32,439 nt of DNA from Pseudofrankia saprophytica (lineage in GTDB: Bacteria > Actinomycetota > Actinomycetes > Frankiales > Frankiaceae): NCBI RefSeq assembly GCF_000235425.2, contig NZ_KI912266.1:4250180-4282618 (forward strand), written 5' to 3'. How positions within the stretch are numbered: position 1 is the stretch's first letter; each line of letters begins with the position of its first letter. This document shows positions 1-5,786 of this stretch, in pieces. Below the pieces are notes generated by a model, which made no database searches, had not been told where the DNA came from, and worked only from the letters and a program-made list of their open reading frames with translations. The position numbers and the translations under genes are program-made.

Positions 1-1
1 C

Positions 2-460
2 GGGCTCGCCGGCCCCGGTCCCGGCGCGGGCGGGCCCGGCGTCGCGGCGTCCGGCGACGGTGGGGGCGCGGGGTGGGCGGGCAGCCTCTCCGGCCGGGTC
101 GTGAGCCTGGACCGCTGGGTCGACAAGGCGCTCGCCGCGCGTGCCGCCGACACCTACGGTGGGCCGCTGCTGCCCGAGGACGTCTACGAGCCATGGACCG
201 AGCCGGAGCGCGAGCAGCTGCGGCAGCTCTACCTGCGCATGCTGCGGGCGGCCGGGCGCTGGGAGCGGCTGCTGCTCGAGGACCCGGCCGACGAGCGCGC
301 CCACCTGGCGATCATGCGCCGGCACGCGGCCCGCGGCGAGCGGGTCGAAGTGCTGCGCCAGTTCGACCGGCTGGCCGCGGTGCTGCGCCGCGAGCTCGGC
401 GTCGCCCCCTGCGAGGACGCCCTCACCCTGCGTGCCGCCGTCCTCGGCCTGTCCGCCTGA
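2..460 (+). CDS. BTAD-domain transcriptional regulator, C-terminal part (5' end outside window)
   Basis: The frame is open from the first bases of the window and stops with TGA at 458-460, so only the end of the gene is seen. The visible protein begins with a Gly/Pro/Ala-rich linker. It continues with a helical repeat domain containing YGGPLLPEDVYEPW, a run of helices around RAHLAIMRRHAARGE, and the ending LRRELGVAP followed by a short tail. This order (a YxGxLLPEDxYEDW-like start and an LxxELGVxP end) is typical of the bacterial transcriptional activation domain of SARP/AfsR-type and related actinobacterial regulators. In the family the domain follows a winged-helix DNA-binding domain, which would lie upstream of the window. 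What it regulates cannot be read here. The azlCD pair starts 111 nt downstream with its own ribosome binding site. Confidence 0.8.
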   Translation, partial: GLAGPGPGAGGPGVAASGDGGGAGWAGSLSGRVVSLDRWVDKALAARAADTYGGPLLPEDVYEPWTEPEREQLRQLYLRMLRAAGRWERLLLEDPADERAHLAIMRRHAARGERVEVLRQFDRLAAVLRRELGVAPCEDALTLRAAVLGLSA

Positions 461-571
461 CCGGACCGGACGAGAACCCGAACGGCCAGGCCGACAGGCC
501 GGGACCGGAGAGAACGACACCCCGAGGGAACGACGCTCGGGAGAAGACGACGCTCAGAAGAAGGGGAGAAC

Positions 572-1444
572 GTGAACAGCGCCTGGCATGGCCCCGAGGC
601 CCGTGCCGAGGCCCGAGCTGGTGCACGCGCGATGCTGCCGTGGCTGGCCGGCATCGGACCGTTCGGATTTGTCATCGGTGTCAGCGCGGCCCGCGCCGGC
701 ATCCCGCCGCTGGCGGCCTGGCTGACCGGCCCGCTCATCTTCGCCGGCAGCGCCCAGGTAGCCGCGCTGGCACTGCTCGGCGCCGGCGCTGCCGGCGTGG
801 TCGTCGTCGTGACCGTGCTCGCGATCAACGCGCGGCTGGTCCTCTACTCGGCGGCACTGGCCCCGTACTGGCGCGCCTCGCCCCGCTGGTGGCGAGCGCT
901 GGCCGCCTACCTGATCGTCGAGCCGTCGCTCGCGGTCGGGCTCGACCGCTACCGCCGGTCGTCGCCCGACGACCTGCGGGCGGCCCACGTCTACTACCTG
1001 AGCGGCGGGCTGGTCCTGTGGGCCGGCTGGCTCGTGACGATCGCCTTGGGCCAGCTCGTCGGCACGCGGGTACCGGCCGGGCTGCACCTGGAGTTCGTCG
1101 TCCCGCTGTTCCTGATCGGCGACCTGGTGCCGCGGCTGTCCGCGCGGGCCGCGGCCTGGGCGGCGCTGGCGGCGGCGACCGTCGCGCTCGCCGCCCGCCC
1201 GGCTCCGGCGCAGACCGGCATCGTGCTCGCGATCCTCGTCGGTGTCGCGGTCGGCCTGCGCGCGTCCGGCGACACCGACCGGGCTCCCGCGTCCGTGCCC
1301 GACCCGGTTCCCGCGTCTGCTCCCGACTCGCTTCCCGGGTCCGTTCCCGATCCCGGGTCCGTTCCCGATCCCGGGTCCGTTCCCGACTCGCGGCCCGCGC
1401 CGGCGCTCGCGCCGGCCGGCGCCTGGACGGAGGAGGGGCGATGA
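572..1444 (+). CDS. azlC: AzlC family branched-chain amino acid exporter subunit
   Basis: This membrane protein is expected to pair with AzlD to export branched-chain amino acids or related compounds. The GTG start is chosen for the AAGGGGAG ribosome binding site at 561-568; an internal ATG at 632 is possible. The family signature is clear: GIGPFGFVIGVSAARAG near the N-terminus, a LIFAGSAQVAALAL segment, NARLVLYSAALAPYW, and several hydrophobic helices up to about residue 230. The last ~60 residues are not family-like. They are a Pro/Ser/Asp-rich tail built from GSVPDP-type repeats, encoded by an 18-bp tandem repeat at 1334-1387. The stop overlaps the azlD start (ATGA at 1441-1444), so the two are translationally coupled. 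Confidence 0.88.
   Translation: MNSAWHGPEARAEARAGARAMLPWLAGIGPFGFVIGVSAARAGIPPLAAWLTGPLIFAGSAQVAALALLGAGAAGVVVVVTVLAINARLVLYSAALAPYWRASPRWWRALAAYLIVEPSLAVGLDRYRRSSPDDLRAAHVYYLSGGLVLWAGWLVTIALGQLVGTRVPAGLHLEFVVPLFLIGDLVPRLSARAAAWAALAAATVALAARPAPAQTGIVLAILVGVAVGLRASGDTDRAPASVPDPVPASAPDSLPGSVPDPGSVPDPGSVPDSRPAPALAPAGAWTEEGR
1334..1387. repeat. 18-bp tandem repeat in the 3' end of azlC
   Basis: Three near-perfect copies of an 18-bp unit (CCCGGGTCCGTTCCCGAT) start at 1334, 1352 and 1370, with more degenerate copies upstream from about 1284. Because the unit is a multiple of three it keeps the azlC frame and encodes the Gly-Ser-Val-Pro-Asp-Pro tail. It lies after the last predicted membrane helix, so copy-number change would be tolerated. 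Confidence 0.9.
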
Positions 1445-1755
1445 CCGTCTGGCTCGTCGTCGTGGCGGCCGGAGTGGGCAGCTACCTGCTGCGGATCAGC
1501 ATGGTGGTCCTGCTCGGCCGGGTCGGGACCCCGGCGGTGCTGGAGCGTTCCAAACCGTTCGTCGTCCCGGTCGCGTTCGCGGCGCTCGCCGCCACCAGCC
1601 TCGCCGGGCAGGTCGAGGCGAACCTCGCGGGGCTGCTCCCGCCGCTCGCGGCCGTCGCCGCCGCGGCGCTGGCGGCCCATCGCACCGGCCGTCCCTACGC
1701 CGCGATCCTCGCCGGCATGCCCGTCTTCTGGGCGTTGAACGCCCTCGTCGGCTAG
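1441..1755 (+). CDS. azlD: AzlD family branched-chain amino acid exporter small subunit
   Basis: This is a 104-residue, almost entirely hydrophobic protein, the usual size for AzlD. Family features are the N-terminal helix ending in GSYLLRISMV, then a VPVAFAALAATSLAG segment, an Ala-rich helix (about residues 66-82) and the ending GMPVFWALNALVG. It starts inside the azlC stop codon (ATGA overlap), so it depends on azlC translation. The pair would form a small two-component exporter in the cytoplasmic membrane; the substrate is inferred from the family only. A hairpin between its stop and the convergent acyl-CoA synthetase gene probably ends transcription. Confidence 0.87.
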   Translation: MTVWLVVVAAGVGSYLLRISMVVLLGRVGTPAVLERSKPFVVPVAFAALAATSLAGQVEANLAGLLPPLAAVAAAALAAHRTGRPYAAILAGMPVFWALNALVG

Positions 1756-1779
1756 GAGCCATCGTCCCATCCTTCCTGC

Positions 1780-1811
1780 CCCGTTCCAGAACGGCGGGGG
1801 CGTGGAACGGG
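1780..1811. terminator. Hairpin between convergent azlD and acyl-CoA synthetase genes
   Basis: The arms CCCGTTCCA (1780-1788) and TGGAACGGG (1803-1811) are perfectly complementary, with a 14-nt loop. A shorter alternative hairpin, CCCCGTT pairing with AACGGCGGGG, overlaps the first arm. There is no T-run, which is common for actinobacterial terminators. The position in a 60-bp gap between two converging genes supports a bidirectional terminator. Confidence 0.55.
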
Positions 1812-1815
1812 AGGG

Positions 1816-3498
1816 TCAGGTCGCCGGCTCGGCGCCGAGGGCGGCCTCGCGGGCCCAGGTGTAGTCGGCCTTGCCGGTCGGGTGCCGGCCGATGTGGTCG
1901 CACAGCAGGACGGCGCGCGGGGCCTTGAACCGGGCCACGGAGCGGGCGGCGTACTCGCGGACCTCGCTGGGGGACAGCGCGACGCCGGGGCGGGGCTGGA
2001 CGAGCGCGACGACCTCCTCGCCGAACCGAACGCTTGGCCGGCCGACGACCAGGGCGTCGAGGATGCCGGGATGGAGGCGCAATGCCTCCTCGACCTCCTC
2101 GACGAACACCTTCTCGCCGCCGGTGTTGACGACCATCGCGTCTCGGCCGAGCATGACGATCCGGCCCGAGCCGTCCGGCTCGTAGTGCGCCCGATCGCCG
2201 GGGACGGTGACGCGGACGCCGTCGATGACGGGAAAGGTCTCCTCGGTCCTGGCCGGGTCGCCCAGGTAGCCCAGCGGCACCCGGCCGACCCGCGCCGTCC
2301 ACCCGACCTCCGGCTCGTCGGGCGTGAGGAACCGCGTCCTGTCCGAGGACAGGACCGCGCCGCCGGCCGACAGGGTGAACTTGCGGGTCTCGGTGTCCTT
2401 GGTCGAACTGCCGAAGGCCATCCCGCCGGTCTCGGACGCTCCGTAGCCGTCGACCACGGTGAGGTGCGGGACCAGGTCGAGCAAGGTGTGCTTGAGCGCG
2501 GCGCTGGTCGTCGCGCCGCCGGTCGCCAGGCGCGCGAACGCCGACAGGTCGTACGGCCGGGCGCGCAGCTCGTCGACCAGCGGGCGGGCGTAGGCGTCAC
2601 CGACGATCGACATCAGGCTGACCCGTTCGCGCTCGGCTACGGTGAGGATCGCTCGGGCGTCGAACGGCGCGCTGTCGTCGTGCAGGACCAGCGTCGCGCC
2701 GAGGACGAGCGCGGCGAACGCGGTCCACTGCGCGGCGCCGTGCATGAGCGGTGGCGCCGCGAACCAGACGCCGCCTCGGCCGGACGCGGCGATGGCCGAG
2801 ATCCGGGTGGCGGTCGCGCCCTCGAAACCGCCCATCGCGGCGACGTAGACGTCGGCCTGCCGCCACAGCACGCCCTTGGGCCGGCCGGTGGTGCCGCCGG
2901 TGCAGACCAGGTAGAGATCGTCGGGTGAGGGTATCGGCAGCTGGTCGAGGTCGGCGTCGGCCGCGGCCGCGATGGCCGCCTCGAAGGGGATGGAACCGGG
3001 CAGCGGCGCGACTCCCGAGCCGTCGTCGACGTCGACCAGCAGGCGGCCGGCCGCCGCACCGGCGCCGTCCATGCCCTCGGCACCGGCACCGGCACCGGAG
3101 GCGGCGGCGAGCAGCGGCGCGAGCCGGCGGTGGTAGACGACCGCCTCGGCGCCGACCTGGTCGAGCAGCGTGGCGACCTCGCGGGCGTTGTAGTGGTGGT
3201 TGACGTTGAACGGCACCGCCCGCGCCCGGTACGCCCCGATCATCGCCTCGAGGTACTCGGGGCAGTTGGACAGCAGGATCGCGACGGGGCTCTGGCCGCA
3301 CTCCCACCGTCCCAGCTCGAACCGCTCGCGCCGCGCGTCGAGGCCCTGCTTCCGGAAGAACGCGGCCAGCCGGCGGGTGCGGTCGCGCACCTCGGCGTAG
3401 GTGCGCCGGACGTCGTTCCAGACCAGCATCTCCCGGCCGGGCGCGGCGTCGGTGACGATGTCGAGCACCGCCGATAAGGACCAATCACTGTCGGTCAT
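1816..3498 (-). CDS. Acyl-CoA synthetase (FadD-type, AMP-forming)
   Basis: This enzyme activates a fatty or side-chain acid to its CoA thioester via an acyl-adenylate. The ATG at 3498 is chosen because ACCTCC (3508-3513, reading GGAGGT on the coding strand) lies 9 nt upstream; the frame is open slightly further. The 560 residues hold the ANL-family order: phosphate loop TGGTTGRPKG (about 200-209), GYGASETGG, a GRDAMVVNTGGEKVFVEEVE hinge region, and the C-terminal catalytic lysine in KADYTWAR (about K543). The loop is followed by VLWRQ and the N-terminal half has FNVNHHYN, features shared with the second FadD in this window and with the FadD17/FadD19 type of steroid side-chain ligases. Residues 131-151 are a Gly/Ala low-complexity insert. 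It stands alone, convergent with azlCD. The acid substrate is unknown. Confidence 0.88.
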   Translation of the reverse strand: MTDSDWSLSAVLDIVTDAAPGREMLVWNDVRRTYAEVRDRTRRLAAFFRKQGLDARRERFELGRWECGQSPVAILLSNCPEYLEAMIGAYRARAVPFNVNHHYNAREVATLLDQVGAEAVVYHRRLAPLLAAASGAGAGAEGMDGAGAAAGRLLVDVDDGSGVAPLPGSIPFEAAIAAAADADLDQLPIPSPDDLYLVCTGGTTGRPKGVLWRQADVYVAAMGGFEGATATRISAIAASGRGGVWFAAPPLMHGAAQWTAFAALVLGATLVLHDDSAPFDARAILTVAERERVSLMSIVGDAYARPLVDELRARPYDLSAFARLATGGATTSAALKHTLLDLVPHLTVVDGYGASETGGMAFGSSTKDTETRKFTLSAGGAVLSSDRTRFLTPDEPEVGWTARVGRVPLGYLGDPARTEETFPVIDGVRVTVPGDRAHYEPDGSGRIVMLGRDAMVVNTGGEKVFVEEVEEALRLHPGILDALVVGRPSVRFGEEVVALVQPRPGVALSPSEVREYAARSVARFKAPRAVLLCDHIGRHPTGKADYTWAREAALGAEPAT

Positions 3499-3718
3499 AC
3501 CCGTCGCACCTCCGCCGCTGCCCCGCCGGCTTGCCCCCGCCGCCGCCATCGGAGCAAAAGATATCTAGATGAATCGGCACCCGCTACTGGTCTGACCGGG
3601 AATCTCGCGGCCCCGGCGCCTCGGCGGCGAGACGGCGCCTGGGTCCGCGCGACGGATGGGAGTCGGCCGGCCGTCAGACGCTCGGGGCCGGCGTCGGATG
3701 CGCCGTATCGTGCGGGCC
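3499..3718. promoter_or_regulatory. Divergent intergenic region with an AT-rich island
   Basis: These 220 bases separate the starts of the acyl-CoA synthetase (-) and methyltransferase (+) genes, so both promoters should lie here. An unusually AT-rich patch at 3555-3575 contains two overlapping 8-bp palindromes, AGATATCT (3559-3566) and ATCTAGAT (3563-3570). On the minus strand TAGATA could act as a -10 element, but I see no convincing -35. Operator or -10 assignment is only a suggestion. Confidence 0.3.
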
Positions 3719-4525
3719 ATGGAGTACGTCCACGGCTACTCGGACCAGGAACACGCGCGGCTGGGCGACCAGGCCGCGACGTTGACCGACCTGCTGCACG
3801 CGGACACGCGCTACCCGCCGGGAAGTCGAGTTCTGGAGGCCGGGTGCGGGGTCGGGGCGCAGACGGTCATCCTCGCGGCGAACAGCCCGGACGCCGTCCT
3901 CACGTCCGTCGACATCTCGGCGACGTCGGTCGCCGTCGCCCGCGAACGGGTGACCCGGGCGGGCCTGACCAACGTGCGGTTCCTGCGCGCCGACCTGTTC
4001 GACGCGCCGTTCCCGCGGGCGTCGTTCGACCACGTCTTCGTCTGCTTCGTGCTGGAGCACCTGGCGGACCCGGTCGGGGCGCTCGCGGCGCTGTGCGGGC
4101 TGCTGCGCCCCGGCGGCTCGATCACGGTGATCGAGGGCGACCACGGTTCGGCCTACTTCCACCCCGACAGCGAGGCGGCGCGCCGGGCGATCGACTGCCT
4201 GGTCGACCTGCAGGCGCGCGCCGGCGGTGACGGGCTGATCGGGCGGCGCCTCTACCCGCTCCTGGTCCAGGCTGGATTTCTCGACGTCGCGGTCTCACCG
4301 CGGGTCGTCTATGCCGACGCCAGCCGCCCGCACCTGGTCGACGGCTTCACGCGGCGCACCTTCACCGCCATGGTCGAGGGCGTCGGCGAGCGGGCCGTCG
4401 GCGAGGCACTGCTCGACGCCCCCACCTGGGCGGCCGGCATACGTGCCCTGCACCGCACCACCGAGCCCGACGGCACCTTCAACTACACCTTCTTCAAGGC
4501 AACGGCGACCAGCCCGCCGAACTGA
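3719..4525 (+). CDS. Class I SAM-dependent methyltransferase
   Basis: It transfers a methyl group from S-adenosylmethionine to an unknown small acceptor. The Rossmann motif I is VLEAGCGVGAQT (about residues 38-49), followed by an acidic residue after strand 2 (LTSVDIS), a motif with RADLFDAPFPRASFDHVF, the LEHLADP loop and LLRPGGSITVIEGDHG. The N-terminal MEYVHGYSDQE is a recurrent beginning in a methyltransferase subfamily, which is why I prefer the ATG at 3719; an ATG at 3698 in frame is possible, and neither has a strong ribosome binding site. Length is 268 residues. Its last 32 bases overlap the 3' end of the convergent alpha-hydroxy-acid oxidase gene. It could modify the product of the neighbouring oxidase and adenylation-thioesterase enzyme; that link is inference from position. 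Confidence 0.82.
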   Translation: MEYVHGYSDQEHARLGDQAATLTDLLHADTRYPPGSRVLEAGCGVGAQTVILAANSPDAVLTSVDISATSVAVARERVTRAGLTNVRFLRADLFDAPFPRASFDHVFVCFVLEHLADPVGALAALCGLLRPGGSITVIEGDHGSAYFHPDSEAARRAIDCLVDLQARAGGDGLIGRRLYPLLVQAGFLDVAVSPRVVYADASRPHLVDGFTRRTFTAMVEGVGERAVGEALLDAPTWAAGIRALHRTTEPDGTFNYTFFKATATSPPN

Positions 4526-5699
4526 CAACCGGGAAGGGGACGCGGGCGCCCGAGACGAGGGTGCGGTCGAGGTCCGCCACGGTCGCGGCGCCGAGCAGCG
4601 CCATTGCCCGGTCAAGCTCCTCGCGCAGCAGCTCGATCATCCGCACGACGCCGGCCTCGCCGCCCGCGGCGAGGCCGTAGAGGTACGGCCGGCCCACGAA
4701 CACGCCCGCGGCACCCAGGGCCAGCGCCTTGGCCGCGTCGTTGCCGCGCCGGACACCTCCGTCGAGGAACACCGTGAGCCGGCCGGCCGCCGCGTCGACC
4801 ACCTCCGGCAGGATGTCGATCGTCGCGGGGACGCCGTCCAGCTGCCGTCCGCCGTGGTTCGAGACCACGACACCGTCCACGCCCAGCTCGACGAACCGGT
4901 CACACTCGTCTCCGCGCATCAGGCCCTTGATGATGAGCGGTCCCTTCCACAGCGACCGGACCCGCTCGACGTCCTCCCAGGTGACGCAGTCCGACGCCGC
5001 CGTGATCGTCTTCCGGGTCTGGTCGAGGCTCAGCTGGGACGGCCCGTCGGAACGGGCGGCACCGAGCCTGCCGCGCAGGTAGTCGGCTTTGCCTCGCAGG
5101 AAGTCGGCCGTCCAGGCGGGCTTGCTGGCCCCCTGAAGCACGATCCCGGGGCGCGGCGGCCGGCTCATGAGCCTGTTGCGTGTGTCCCGCTCGCGGTTGC
5201 CCAGGATCGACGTGTCGATGGTGATGGCCAGGGCTCGGTATCCCGCGGCCGCGATCCGCCGGACGAGGTCCCCGAGCTCGGCGCGGTCGGGGGGCAGGTA
5301 GAGCTGGTACCAGAGCGAACCGGTCGAGCTCGCGGCGACGTCCTCGAGGGGGAAGGCCGCGACGGTGCTCTGCATGTAGACGACGTCCGCCCGCGCCGCG
5401 GCCCGCGCGACGGCGATCTCCGCGGCCGACCGCGCGAGGCGGCTCGCGCCCGTCGGCGCCAGCATGATCGGCATGGACAGTCGCTCGCCGAACACGGTCG
5501 TGGACAGGTCCCGCTTGGCGACGTCGGCGAGCGGCCGCGGGCGGAACTCGATGCGGTCGAACGCGGCGCGATTGCGCCGCAGCGACACCTCGTCGCCTGC
5601 TCCGCCCTCCAGGGCGTCGAACACCGCCCGGGGAAGCCTGCGGCGCGCCAGCCCGCGGAAGTCCTCGACGTTGATGGCGTCCTGCATCCTCACGAGCAC
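4494..5699 (-). CDS. FMN-dependent alpha-hydroxy-acid oxidase/dehydrogenase
   Basis: This glycolate oxidase/lactate dehydrogenase-family TIM barrel should oxidise a 2-hydroxy acid to a 2-oxo acid with FMN. Conserved elements are MPIMLAPTG (about 76-84), WYQLY with the active-site Tyr (about Y134), the FMN-binding lysine in LIIKGL (about K258) and the catalytic His and Arg in VVVSNHGGRQLDG (about H282 and R285). Then come FLDGGVRRGNDAAKALALGA and VFVGRPYLYGLA. One key position differs. Aligned with spinach glycolate oxidase (LPKMVYDYY), this protein reads LPRAVFDAL, so the substrate-binding Tyr24 is replaced by Ala (about A29). The start is either GTG 5699, with GAAAGG close upstream, or ATG 5687. 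It lies 87 nt downstream of the adenylation-thioesterase gene on the same strand and probably shares its transcript. Confidence 0.88.
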   Translation of the reverse strand: MLVRMQDAINVEDFRGLARRRLPRAVFDALEGGAGDEVSLRRNRAAFDRIEFRPRPLADVAKRDLSTTVFGERLSMPIMLAPTGASRLARSAAEIAVARAAARADVVYMQSTVAAFPLEDVAASSTGSLWYQLYLPPDRAELGDLVRRIAAAGYRALAITIDTSILGNRERDTRNRLMSRPPRPGIVLQGASKPAWTADFLRGKADYLRGRLGAARSDGPSQLSLDQTRKTITAASDCVTWEDVERVRSLWKGPLIIKGLMRGDECDRFVELGVDGVVVSNHGGRQLDGVPATIDILPEVVDAAAGRLTVFLDGGVRRGNDAAKALALGAAGVFVGRPYLYGLAAGGEAGVVRMIELLREELDRAMALLGAATVADLDRTLVSGARVPFPVVSSAGWSPLP

Positions 5700-5786
5700 G
5701 GGCCTTTCGCGGTCAGCTGGTCACGGATGGCGTGCTCCCCGTCGCCAGGATTGTCGTCACTCGAGCGGCACCCCGCAGGCGGCCGC

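Noticed and set aside
73-1755. A long 560-codon plus-strand frame running through the regulator and azlC into azlD
   Set aside because: Only its last 104 codons are a real gene (azlD). The rest is Arg/Ala/Gly-rich shadow sequence in another frame of the BTAD and azlC genes.
3559-3570. AGATATCT/ATCTAGAT as a regulator binding site
   Set aside because: Short AT palindromes arise easily in an AT-rich promoter patch. There is no second copy or adjacent regulator gene to support an operator.
4494-5699. Reading the FMN oxidase as the mycofactocin enzyme MftD
   Set aside because: No other mycofactocin gene (mftA, mftB, mftC) is nearby, and its neighbours point to another role. Glycolate oxidase-family residues explain the protein as it is.
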